Of a stretch of 42,164 nucleotides of DNA, positions 34,901 through 41,930 are shown piece by piece (the first letter of the stretch is position 1; every line of letters begins with the position of its first letter). Source of the stretch: Alphaproteobacteria bacterium (GTDB lineage Bacteria; Pseudomonadota; Alphaproteobacteria; UBA9219); NCBI GenBank assembly GCA_019233975.1, contig JAFALY010000024.1:1-42164 (forward strand). The letters run 5' to 3'. The notes beneath the pieces are model-generated. The model had not been told where the DNA came from. It did not search any database and saw only the letters and a program-made list of their open reading frames with translations. The translations under genes and the position numbers were made by a program.

Positions 34901-37526
34901 AGCGGTCCGTGATGGTCCGGTGGATCTCCTCCATGAGCGCGCGCGGACCATGGTCGGTCCGGTGCTCCATCCAGAGCCCATGCAGCGCTTCGTCATCCTG
35001 GACCGCGCGGGGCATCGCCCGCTCGATCGCGACGTTGGTGGCGAAGCTCTCGCCGGACGCCAGCTCGGGCCTCAGCCGGACGCCGAGGGCATTGGCCGCG
35101 AGCAGGACGGCGAAGTAGGCGTCCGAAAGCCGGCAAAGCGGCCGGATGGAGTCGACGCGCTGAAGACGGTCGAAGCCCCAGACGAGCAGGGGCCGCAGCG
35201 CATCACGGACGGAGTACATTTGCAGGTTCGGCGCAAGGCGCGCCGCCACCTGCCGCGAGTCCGAAAAGACCAGCACCTTGCGGCCGCGCAGCGGCGCAAA
35301 TCGCAGATTGTCCGGCGGACCGGGCGGCTGAATATGAATCTGCCGCGACAGCAATGTCTGAAAGGGCTGATCGCCCTTGGTCTGATGGTCCTGGACAGAG
35401 GTGCGATTGAACCCCGCCCGCTGGCCGCAAAGTCCGCAAGGCACGAACTTCCCGGGCGGCTCCGTCGCCGTCCCCGTCGCATTGCCGTCTTCGTCGGGAG
35501 GCGGCGCATGGCGGTCGAGGCGCAGGAAGACACTGCGCGTGTGCTCGGCCGCCACCTTCGGATTCAGCCGGCCCGTGTCGAGATCGTACAAAGCCTCTTC
35601 GCAGGTCCCGTCGGCGGGCTCCTCGAGCAGCAGGTCGAGAGGCTCCAGCGAGTCAAACCCGCCACCGGCCAGATTGATCGGCTTGCCCGCGCTCGACCAA
35701 AGCGCCTGAGGCTCGACGACATCGTCCGTGTAGGCGCGGGCATAGGAACCGCCGCAGTTCCGGCAGGTGTAATATTCGAGGACGCGCGATTCACACCGGC
35801 ACTTTTCCCGGGGCTGGCTGTACATCTTGCCGCAAGGGCCGCCGCGCTCGATCTCGGGAAGCTCCGTGCACTGAGGGTCCATGCACACCCAAAGCCCGGG
35901 CAAGCCGCGAAAGAAGGTGTGGACGCGGCAGGGCAGCAAGCCCGGCTCATGCTCGACGAGACGTGCGCGGCTACCCAGTGCGAGAAGCGCCGTCAAAGCC
36001 CTGTCCGCGGTAGCGTTCTCGACGCTCGGGAAGATGAGCTCTCCCAGCGACGCAATCGGCAGCGCCTTGCCCATCGTCTCGTTCACGACGAGACCGAGCG
36101 GACCGAAGGCCTCAAGCGCGTGATAGAGCTTGGCGTCGACGGTGTCGCCGGCCGTCGTTCCCCGATAGGCAAGGAAGCTCTGGACCGCCCGCGTCTGAAC
36201 CAAATCGTCGGCGCCCTCATAGAAGGCGTCGAGGTCGATGTCCGCGAGGACGGCAGCGTCCTGCGGCGAGCCCGGCGTCGCTCCCGGCCGATAAGCGAAG
36301 CTGCTTGTGATTGAGCGAAAGCTGTCCGGCGACGCTCCTGACAGTTGAGCGCCGAACTCGCGCGCATAGTCCTTGTCATCAAAGCTCGCGGTGGCGCAGA
36401 TGACCTGAAACCGGTCGGCCGTTATGCCGAGCCTTTCGCGCAACCGCCGGAGCAGCAGCCCGACTTCCGCGCCCGCCGCCCCCCGATAGAGGTGGGCTTC
36501 GTCGAGCACGATCATGAGCCGTTCTGACGGGTTGGCGGCCAGCCAGTCGCGTGTCTTGTCGAAGATTGGTCGCTCGATCGGCCGCATCAGCATATATTCG
36601 AGCATCGAGTAGTTGGTGACGAGAAGGTCCGGCGGGTCCTTCTGCACTTCGTCGCGCGTAATCAGTTCGGCATCGTCGGGCAGGGCGTTGGCACGGATGA
36701 ATTCCTTGGTCCGCCGGTCCTGCCATTCGCCCGAGCCGTACCATTGCCGGAGATCGAGCTTCGCCGGCCATTTGCCTTTGCTCTTCAACTGCTCCTGCAC
36801 CCGCTCCGCCGAGGCCTGGTCGTCGGACTCCGGATCGGCCGCGGCACGCTCGATATCGACATAGAAGTCTTCGAAGGATCTGAGTCGCTGCTGGTCCTTC
36901 TTCTTCGACCGCACGCCGGCATAAGGGGTGCGGCTCGTGTAGCGCGCGAAACGGGGCCGCCGCCCCGTCCAGCCGTCAAACAGCGACGCCAGACGCGTGT
37001 CGCCGAACAGCGAACGCAAACGGCCAAGCTGGTCGTTGACCAGGGCGTTCATCGGATAGAGCAGGATCGCGCGCACGGCCGGCGCAGCGAAGCTTTGCGG
37101 TCTCTGTTCCGCTTCGCGCGCCAGCTTGCCGAGGATCGGCAGCAGGAATGACTCGGTCTTGCCCGAGCCGGTCCCTGTCATGATCACCAGATTCTGACTG
37201 CCGACGAGGGCTCCCTCGATCGCCGCCGCCTGATGCTGATAGGGCGGGTCGTAGAAAATCCGGCGCTGCCGTCCCGAAGTTTGCGAAAGCGCTTCGTAAA
37301 TCCGAAGCGCCGCCTTCGGCAGCCCGCTTATCTCGGAGAATTTCGGACCGGGGGCGTAGCGGGGCGTGGATTCCAGATAAGGCGATTGATGGATGACGCC
37401 GGTGGCGTTCAGAAGGTGGCGGCGCTGCCGGATCAGCCCCTCATCGCCGATATGATAAGTTGCCTCGATATATTCGCACAGGGACTTGTGAAGTTCCTCA
37501 ATGGATTCCTTGATGGTCTTGACCAT
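31983..37526 (-). CDS. Very large DUF1998-type DEAH helicase, DruE-like (candidate anti-phage protein)
   Basis: The protein has 1847 residues. The start at 37526 forms TAATG with the stop of the gene upstream. Helicase core: Walker A TGTGSGKTES (about 117-126), LLYPMNALVNDQ, DEAH in VLDEAHLY (342-345), ATAS (378-381), KVLVFSDSRQ (about 750), then TTTMEVGIDIGALSG and QQRAGRAGRRG (about 1115-1154). A long Cys-rich insert separates the two core lobes (CxxC clusters at about 548-591, 697-700 and 1005-1024). The C-terminal DUF1998/MrfA-type zinc domain includes CTSC near 1541, LPGGAGF and four Cys in GCEGHCQSSCYRC (1693-1704). Size and layout match DruE of Druantia; MrfA is much shorter, and DISARM splits these parts between DrmA and DrmB. 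The exact system type is inference. Confidence 0.82.
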   Translation of the reverse strand: MVKTIKESIEELHKSLCEYIEATYHIGDEGLIRQRRHLLNATGVIHQSPYLESTPRYAPGPKFSEISGLPKAALRIYEALSQTSGRQRRIFYDPPYQHQAAAIEGALVGSQNLVIMTGTGSGKTESFLLPILGKLAREAEQRPQSFAAPAVRAILLYPMNALVNDQLGRLRSLFGDTRLASLFDGWTGRRPRFARYTSRTPYAGVRSKKKDQQRLRSFEDFYVDIERAAADPESDDQASAERVQEQLKSKGKWPAKLDLRQWYGSGEWQDRRTKEFIRANALPDDAELITRDEVQKDPPDLLVTNYSMLEYMLMRPIERPIFDKTRDWLAANPSERLMIVLDEAHLYRGAAGAEVGLLLRRLRERLGITADRFQVICATASFDDKDYAREFGAQLSGASPDSFRSITSSFAYRPGATPGSPQDAAVLADIDLDAFYEGADDLVQTRAVQSFLAYRGTTAGDTVDAKLYHALEAFGPLGLVVNETMGKALPIASLGELIFPSVENATADRALTALLALGSRARLVEHEPGLLPCRVHTFFRGLPGLWVCMDPQCTELPEIERGGPCGKMYSQPREKCRCESRVLEYYTCRNCGGSYARAYTDDVVEPQALWSSAGKPINLAGGGFDSLEPLDLLLEEPADGTCEEALYDLDTGRLNPKVAAEHTRSVFLRLDRHAPPPDEDGNATGTATEPPGKFVPCGLCGQRAGFNRTSVQDHQTKGDQPFQTLLSRQIHIQPPGPPDNLRFAPLRGRKVLVFSDSRQVAARLAPNLQMYSVRDALRPLLVWGFDRLQRVDSIRPLCRLSDAYFAVLLAANALGVRLRPELASGESFATNVAIERAMPRAVQDDEALHGLWMEHRTDHGPRALMEEIHRTITDRFLGLEALALGSLAERPNQRAELAALPALPGLADTTETKIAVTRAWLRCWLKQGIWFEGMPQAFWGNEVKGSSGKFPTAMNRLLNDAAKKKIFRDGWLPALTTIFLDQSDSPPRILAKNLSIELGGDWVRCPSCRSVHRPLPDVTRCLDCDIGVVAPLEIDKDEAFIARKSYYRRSVAAALADPPVPPMALIAAEHTAQLNSTQNNNAFSKAEENELLFQDVDIAWRANARAGTAIDILSSTTTMEVGIDIGALSGVALRNMPPGRANYQQRAGRAGRRGNAVATVVAFGSSDSSHDEHYFREPADMISGPVVDPRLTLDNPDIAKRHVYGYFLQRFHEATLPGFDPSAPPDLFSVLGTVANFRTGRGILNRNGFAAWLQANRDELRSKVDGWLPAELPAAARSSLLATMFDSCLAEIDKAIEFDPAASLPPEGALEEGIDEEEADTDPAATGEDQIEADPNRAMLLDRLLYSGVLPRYAFPTDVSTFHVFDRGNSKGGYPVFSFTPAQGLPIALSQYAPGRQVWISGKCYTSGAIYSRSKDARRDAWADKEIYFQCQVCGFAKTGITNAQPGDLLDCEACGASAKFGPGRWWLRPVGFAHPIDVIEETSPDNVPESSRATRAKLTMHTPDEGESWTRSNERLRSLRTRTHLLVSNIGPDNAGYSYCTSCGRIESSVTSQPLLGSAHRRPYPTKVGEENCPGGFTSPKIVLGTKFITDIALFSMQFEEPVCLRPDWFSTHIALRTLSEALALSACRMLEIEPGEIMAEYRPALTPRGPSGHEAEIFLYDTLPGGAGFTSQLVGNTARLFGLAEEILTGCEGHCQSSCYRCLRSFTNKFEHAMLDRHIGAALLAYLLRGELPTLGQSRVDASAGLLEKDLRRRADQGLVYETGMPVTLPGGGTVTAPLLATRTRDNRQFAIALSGPLTPDLPLSPDMRVLESARTPVGLIIVDELLTRMNLPAATRQVLEQLGG

Positions 37527-39007
37527 TACGCCCCCGCACTGGCCGATATATCGGCCGTCAACCAAAGATAATCTTGCAGAAATTCAATCGAAGATTCAAC
37601 TTCTGCGTTCGGAAGCCAATAAGCGAACAGGCTGCGGTCTGGAGAAACAGAACTGCCAAGCGCTATGAATCGGCGCTCAGCCCAGTTTGGGATCGGCGCG
37701 AAGAAGTGGAAATTCCGCCCGCTCTCGGCCTGGTCCATTCGGAAGGTCTGGGGAGCGGAGCGGGCGCAATCGATGGCCATTTGCAGCCGCCAGGCGGCAT
37801 CGCAACCTCGGAACCGGTCTCCCCTGAGCGGCAAGTCGAGGAATATGTCGGGCCGTCCGCCCGTAAGCTGGACATATCCCCAGATGTCTCCACCATAGGC
37901 CTGAGGCCGCCGCGCGACATAGCTACCGGTCAAGCCGTTCGGCTCTCGCCATCGACCCTTGTAGAAGCCCGCCGGGCGGGACGGGTCCAGGACGGAGAGC
38001 CCTTGAATATCACCCGCCGGGCCCTGTTGCGCGAGCAGCCGTTGCATGTGCTCGATCAGCGCTGCGGCCGTTTCTCTTCGCGGATGCCGGAGCCATAGGG
38101 CCTCCGACAATTCGATCATCCCGAATTGCCGAAGGATCGCGCCAAGATCCTCGCCGTCGAGGGGGAGCAACTGCCGTGCCGCGCCGCGGTACTGAACACG
38201 ACAGGCCATCTCGACCGGCAACAAGGTCGGCTCATCGGCAGACAAGCCGAGCAACAAGGCTGAACCGTCCGGCCTTCGCACAAAGCCCGGCGGGGCGGCG
38301 AAGAGCCAGGATGGGCGGGCCTGCGGATCAAGCGAGGTCACATCGCCAAGCTCAAGCAGGTCCCCCTGGACGACCAACTGTTCGACCATCGCCAACGCAC
38401 GGTCGCGGAGCTCAACCTGCGACGTCTTCGTCAGCCGAAACAGGCTTTCGGCAAGACGAGACGCCAGGGTCGAGGGCGGGCTCGACGATGGAGGCTGCGC
38501 CGGGGGTGCTGCCTGCTGGCCGCTCGGGGGCGGTCTGTTGAGGTCCATGTTCCGGAAGACATCGTCTCCCGCCGGGTGTGCCGGAGGCTGGGTCTGCTCG
38601 GCCCCATTCTGAGCCGCAGCCGGATTGGTCGCCGTAGCGGGCTGGGCTGGTGGAGGCGCGACAGCCGATGCAGAAGCTGGTGCTGTCGCTCCCGCAGCGG
38701 GCGTCTGAGCCGCGGGTGCCGGGGCGGCTGTCGAGCTGGCGTTGTCGCTCCGGCGGCCGCAGAAGGCGAGCGTACAGAGGATGATGACGATCACGACAAC
38801 GAAGCTGGCGAGACTGGACGTGCCGCTGTCTCCATCAAGCGAAATGCCGTTGATCCAGGCCACCAGCCCGATGGCGATCATGATCAGGAAGCCGATCAGG
38901 ATCGGGATGAAGCTATGCGTCACGAACGCGATGACGATCGCGCCGAGGATGACGGCCATATAAGCAAGGCGGTACCCGCCGCCCGCATACCTGACTTCGA
39001 TACTCAT
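37526..39007 (-). CDS. Membrane protein with Pro/Ala-rich linker, coupled to the DruE-like helicase
   Basis: This 493-residue protein has hydrophobic segments at about 14-30, 33-52 and 66-83. A disordered Ala/Pro/Gln-rich linker (about 88-180) follows, then a folded C-terminal domain of about 310 residues containing LLLGLSADEPTLLPVEMACR, GFYKGRWREPNGL and GGDIWGYVQLTGG. I recognise no family for the C-terminal domain. AAGGA lies before the ATG. The stop codon overlaps the helicase start (TAATG), so the two are made together. A membrane-tethered sensor or effector working with the helicase is a reasonable idea but inferred only from coupling. None of the known Druantia partners (DruA-D, DruF-G, DruM, DruH) is evident by eye. 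Confidence 0.78.
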   Translation of the reverse strand: MSIEVRYAGGGYRLAYMAVILGAIVIAFVTHSFIPILIGFLIMIAIGLVAWINGISLDGDSGTSSLASFVVVIVIILCTLAFCGRRSDNASSTAAPAPAAQTPAAGATAPASASAVAPPPAQPATATNPAAAQNGAEQTQPPAHPAGDDVFRNMDLNRPPPSGQQAAPPAQPPSSSPPSTLASRLAESLFRLTKTSQVELRDRALAMVEQLVVQGDLLELGDVTSLDPQARPSWLFAAPPGFVRRPDGSALLLGLSADEPTLLPVEMACRVQYRGAARQLLPLDGEDLGAILRQFGMIELSEALWLRHPRRETAAALIEHMQRLLAQQGPAGDIQGLSVLDPSRPAGFYKGRWREPNGLTGSYVARRPQAYGGDIWGYVQLTGGRPDIFLDLPLRGDRFRGCDAAWRLQMAIDCARSAPQTFRMDQAESGRNFHFFAPIPNWAERRFIALGSSVSPDRSLFAYWLPNAEVESSIEFLQDYLWLTADISASAGA

Positions 39008-39077
39008 GGGATTGCAGTTCCTTGAACCGACGTGTGATTTGACGTGGTCGGGGAACAGTCATTCGAGCCGCATCCAA

Positions 39078-39103
39078 CGCAACATTACTATCCATAATGT
39101 TGC
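39078..39103 (-). repeat. Inverted site copy 1 (palindromic recombinase or operator site)
   Basis: GCAACATTA and TAATGTTGC form perfect 9-bp arms (10 with the flanking C/G) around a 7-bp asymmetric spacer, read on this strand as TGGATAG. The arms and short spacer look like a tyrosine-recombinase core site or a dimer-bound operator. It lies about 70 bp upstream of the membrane-protein gene. Confidence 0.7.
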
Positions 39104-39208
39104 GCGCCATCTTCCCCCGAATTTTCAGCGATTTAGCGTGCTACTTAAGGCCGCCTCAAGCGTTTTGGCTAACGATAGGCGTATAAATAGCCCACATCCG
39201 CATGAGGT
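39104..39208. other. 105-bp segment between two inverted sites; possible invertible promoter
   Basis: The segment is bounded by the two 26-bp inverted sites and contains no gene. TATAAA at 39182-39187 could be a -10 box for the recombinase gene, although no good -35 box lies at the right distance. In the other direction TTGAGG with 17 nt and CTAAAT is a weak match. If the sites recombine, this DNA would flip and exchange the two promoter directions. Confidence 0.3.
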
Positions 39209-39234
39209 GCAACATTATGGATAGAAAGGTTGCG
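39209..39234 (+). repeat. Inverted site copy 2, over the recombinase start
   Basis: This 26-bp copy has the same left arm (GCAACATTA) and the same spacer (TGGATAG) as copy 1, but its right arm differs at two positions (AAAGGTTGC for TAATGTTGC), so 24 of 26 bases agree. It spans the start codon of the recombinase gene at 39217 and touches its ribosome binding site, so protein bound here would also block expression of that gene. Confidence 0.7.
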
Positions 39235-39873
39235 CGCAAAAGCAGCGGTTCGACGCGCCATTTCCCTGAAGCCAGCCTCTACGCGCCGGGCGGCGACCGC
39301 AAATATGTAAGCCCGGCCGAGCGGCGGCGGGTGCTGAACGCGGCCCATGGCCTTGATGCCGACCACGCTCTCTTCGCGCAGATGCTGGTCTGGACGGGCG
39401 CGCGGGTGAGCGAGATTCTGGCGCTAACGCCAGCGGCCTTTCGGATTGAAGAAGGCGTGGTCGCGATTGCGACCCTGAAGCGGCGCAAGCACGCGATCCG
39501 TGAAGTCCCGCTCCCAGCCAGACTCATGGCTGCCCTGGACCGGGCGTTTCGTCTGCGCGAGGCGCAGGCCGATCCCGAGCACCATCACAGGCGCTTATGG
39601 CCCTGGCACCGCGCCACGGCCTGGCGGTTTATCCATCACCTGATGGCCAGTGTGCAGATCGCCGGCGCCCGCGCTTCACCCCGTGGCCTCCGTCACGGGT
39701 TCGGGATCGCCGCCCTGCAAGCAGGTGTGCCGCTCAATATCCTCCAGCGGTGGCTGGGCCATGCCCGGATGACCACGACCTCGATCTATGCCGATGCGCT
39801 TGGCCCCGAGGAGCGGGCGATTGCCGAGCGGCTTTGGACGGGTCCTTGCAAGCCCGGTAAATCACTCGAATAA
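39217..39873 (+). CDS. Tyrosine recombinase / site-specific integrase, short form
   Basis: This 218-residue protein consists essentially of the catalytic domain plus a short N-terminus. Active-site residues seen are R63 (GARVSEIL), Lys in LKRRKHAIREVPL (88-91), R159 and H160 (SPRGLRHGF), H182 (RWLGHARMTT) and the nucleophile Y191 (SIYADAL). The first position of the usual HxxR box is Arg (R156). The start at 39217 is chosen because GAGG (39204-39207) is 9 nt upstream; the ATG at 39202 has no ribosome binding site. It is divergent from the membrane-protein/helicase operon. It may serve element integration, resolution of dimers, or inversion of the adjoining segment. Confidence 0.88.
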   Translation: MDRKVARKSSGSTRHFPEASLYAPGGDRKYVSPAERRRVLNAAHGLDADHALFAQMLVWTGARVSEILALTPAAFRIEEGVVAIATLKRRKHAIREVPLPARLMAALDRAFRLREAQADPEHHHRRLWPWHRATAWRFIHHLMASVQIAGARASPRGLRHGFGIAALQAGVPLNILQRWLGHARMTTTSIYADALGPEERAIAERLWTGPCKPGKSLE

Positions 39874-39985
39874 TCGGACACCTCTGGCGCTAGATTCAAA
39901 GCCGCTGGTCCCCGCTCGAACGACTGGCGGAAAACAACGCGCCGCTTTGGTGTCATGGTATGCATTCTTGGTTCTTATCGCGATC

Positions 39986-40768
39986 TCAGAGCGGTAGAAT
40001 GATGTCGTAAACCACATAAGGATAGCCGGTGCCGTGAGACGGCACTTGCGCTCCAAGATAACAGCCAACTCGATGTCCGTAATATGCGGGCGAGTTGGTA
40101 TTGCCTATCGAAATCGGATAACCACCATAGACGCCTTCGAATCCTGCGCCGTTGGCATATTGGGGAGGTGAGGGCGAGGGTGTGCTTCCGTTCACATAAT
40201 TTGATACGCTTATGCCAACGGCTGCATTGACAGCGTTACAGATGTCGACCGTCACATATGGCAATAATACGGCGAGGGAATAGCTCGTGCAGCTCCCAGT
40301 CTGGCAACTGCCGACGCCATAAACGGCGAAAGACCCTGTATACATGTATCCATTGTAGGGATTCGGCCATAGGGTGAGCCAATTCGGATTTGGATTTATC
40401 CAGTTTAGCCCACCCCCGGCGATCAGGCCGGTGATCGTGGGATTGAATATGTCGCAGCTGCTGTCGCCTGGTGCATTAGGGTTGTTGTAGTTACCTGCCG
40501 AATTCCACATCGTGGTGTTGGTGTTTTCAAAACGAAACTGGGTAGTTGTACAACTACCATTGGATTGAACCATTTGGACAGCGACGCCAACTTGATCCAT
40601 AAAATCGATAATCGCGTGCGCAGATATTTTTCCGCCCTCGCTATTCGTGCTTGGCGAGAATTCGCCAGAGCCAGCGGCAATGACGGCGGCGATGATCGCG
40701 ACAATCGCAATTAAGAACAAAATTGGCCCTAATGCTATACCACGAGAATTAGTCTGAATGATAAACAT
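39986..40768 (-). CDS. Pilin-like secreted protein, AT-rich
   Basis: This 260-residue protein begins MFIIQTNSRG followed by IALGPILFLIAIVAIIAAVIAAG, a short basic leader, a Gly at the possible prepilin-peptidase cut and one long hydrophobic helix. The usual Glu at +5 is missing, as in some minor pseudopilins. The rest is Asn/Gly/Ser/Tyr-rich with eight or so Cys (GSCTTT, SSCDIF, SCQTGSC, DICNAV, GCYLG), so an exported, disulfide-bonded fold is likely. Similar proteins with an N-terminal ALGPILF-type helix occur in Alphaproteobacteria without a defined role. Its base composition is far more AT-rich than the flanking island genes, so it was acquired separately or is a leftover of chromosomal DNA. 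Confidence 0.72.
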   Translation of the reverse strand: MFIIQTNSRGIALGPILFLIAIVAIIAAVIAAGSGEFSPSTNSEGGKISAHAIIDFMDQVGVAVQMVQSNGSCTTTQFRFENTNTTMWNSAGNYNNPNAPGDSSCDIFNPTITGLIAGGGLNWINPNPNWLTLWPNPYNGYMYTGSFAVYGVGSCQTGSCTSYSLAVLLPYVTVDICNAVNAAVGISVSNYVNGSTPSPSPPQYANGAGFEGVYGGYPISIGNTNSPAYYGHRVGCYLGAQVPSHGTGYPYVVYDIILPL

Positions 40769-41103
40769 TGAAACGACTATATCCTACGGTGATGTGTATT
40801 TTATCTTTCTGCGAGTGTTAAATAATCAAATAAAATAAAAATTGAATATTGTAAATATGAGAATGTATTAATGTAATTTGTATTCGGCGCATTTGTGGCC
40901 CGTTGACAAGCTCGCCTATAATACGGATTATGCCGTCACATTGATCGAGGCGAAGCACTCAAAAATTGTTCATACTGAACAATTACCGAACACTCGCAAA
41001 AACACTCGCCTCAAAAGACAAGCTTGCCAAGCAAACCCGCACCGCCTCTGCGGGCTCCGGAAGCTCGAAGCCCTCGTGACCTATGAAATGAGGGCCGCGC
41101 AGG
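40769..41103. other. AT-rich non-coding gap
   Basis: About 335 bp hold no credible gene. 40790-40880 is almost pure A/T-rich sequence and likely contains the promoter of the pilin-like gene. A frame from 40878 to 41135 has no ribosome binding site and no protein-like character. A palindrome and a LexA-like motif are listed separately. Composition changes to GC-rich at about 41030-41100, marking the end of the AT-rich patch. Confidence 0.6.
40964..40991. promoter_or_regulatory. Operator-like palindrome overlapping a GAAC-N7-GAAC motif
   Basis: AATTGTTCA and TGAACAATT are perfect 9-bp inverted arms around a 3-nt spacer (40964-40984). The second arm also starts GAAC (40977-40980), with another GAAC at 40988-40991. 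GAAC-N7-GAAC is the complement of GTTC-N7-GTTC, the known alphaproteobacterial LexA box. Either motif alone could occur by chance in 42 kb; their overlap in a gene-free stretch is the reason to list them. Confidence 0.3.
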
Positions 41104-41349
41104 TTACGCGCGCCACACCGGTCTTGGACGCTTGATTTCAGCCAATCGACAGGCCTCGGGCCAATAGCGCGCAAGCTCGTCGAGCGTGAAGCCGCGCGAC
41201 CGGAGGTCGATGATGCGGCAATGGCCGGTCTCCTCCAGACAGGCGACGATCATATCGGCCATGCGTTCGGCAACAGTCTGGGGCGGTGGTGGAAAATGAT
41301 CGCTCATGGCGTGACGGGACGGCATCGCTGTGAAAGCCCGGCCCTGCAT
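41104..41349 (-). CDS. Island-borne hypothetical protein, 81 aa
   Basis: The ATG at 41349 overlaps the stop of the gene upstream as TGATG, which favours this start; a later ATG at 41307 would give 67 residues. The conserved-looking core is helical: VAERMADMIVACLEETGHCR, then FTLDELARYWPEACRLAEI. It has the look of a small DNA-element accessory protein, but no family is recognised. It is coupled to the 145-residue gene before it, in GC-rich DNA typical of the island. Confidence 0.65.
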   Translation of the reverse strand: MQGRAFTAMPSRHAMSDHFPPPPQTVAERMADMIVACLEETGHCRIIDLRSRGFTLDELARYWPEACRLAEIKRPRPVWRA

Positions 41350-41786
41350 CAGGCGCTCGCCTGCAGGGGATTGCTGTCGCGCTCGGCGATCTCGGCATCG
41401 AGATAAGACAACACGCGCTCGGCCAGCATCTCGCCATGCGCCTGCACGTAGAACTCGGCCTGCTCGCGGCGGATCGCGCGGTGCTGAAGCCGGTCATAGA
41501 GGCGGAGCAGCGTGTCGCGATCTTCAGGGAGGCGGGTTTCGTCAGTCATGCGCAGCTCTCGGACATGGTGCTCGATGACCTGATCGATCGCCTCGACGGA
41601 CATGGTGCTGTCGAGGTCGATCGCGGCGGCTCCTGCCTGGGCATTGTCGCGGCAGAAATCCTCCAGAAGCCCGGCGAAGGCGCGGGCGCGGTAGGCATGG
41701 TCAGCGGACTCGCTGTTGCCGTCCTTCATGCTGACGGCGAGAAACCCGAGCGCCGTGAATAAAATCCGTCGATCCTGCCAGTGCAT
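41349..41786 (-). CDS. Island-borne hypothetical protein, 145 aa
   Basis: This soluble, acidic, mostly helical protein begins MHWQDRRILFTALGFLAVSM and contains AGLLEDFCRDNAQAG, VIEHHVRELRMTDETR and AHGEMLAERVLSYLDAEIAE. No catalytic motif or named domain is recognised. It is on the same strand as, and coupled to, the 81-residue gene. An intergenic gap of about 140 bp separates it from the partial gene at the window edge. It is probably part of the element backbone. Confidence 0.68.
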   Translation of the reverse strand: MHWQDRRILFTALGFLAVSMKDGNSESADHAYRARAFAGLLEDFCRDNAQAGAAAIDLDSTMSVEAIDQVIEHHVRELRMTDETRLPEDRDTLLRLYDRLQHRAIRREQAEFYVQAHGEMLAERVLSYLDAEIAERDSNPLQASA

Positions 41787-41930
41787 GCGCCTCTCCCTGA
41801 TTGTTGAGAAATTGCCCTCCGGGTTCGCCTGCCCGGTTCTGCACTTAATCTGGCCGGATGGCTGCTCCGGCGCGATCTGCGTTTTCGCCGGAAATCGGCA
41901 ATAAGTCCGGTCTTCAGGCCCGAATACCGG

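Noticed and set aside
34920-36314. A 464-codon plus-strand frame opposite the helicase gene
   Set aside because: It is antisense to conserved helicase and Cys-rich segments and is explained by high GC, which removes stop codons; it has no ribosome binding site or recognisable domain.
40903-40922. TTGACA followed by TATAAT
   Set aside because: The hexamers are separated by only 8 nt, far too close for a sigma-70 promoter; TATAAT alone could still act with a poor upstream element.
40878-41135. An 85-codon frame in the AT-rich gap
   Set aside because: It has no ribosome binding site, crosses the composition boundary and shows no protein-like pattern.
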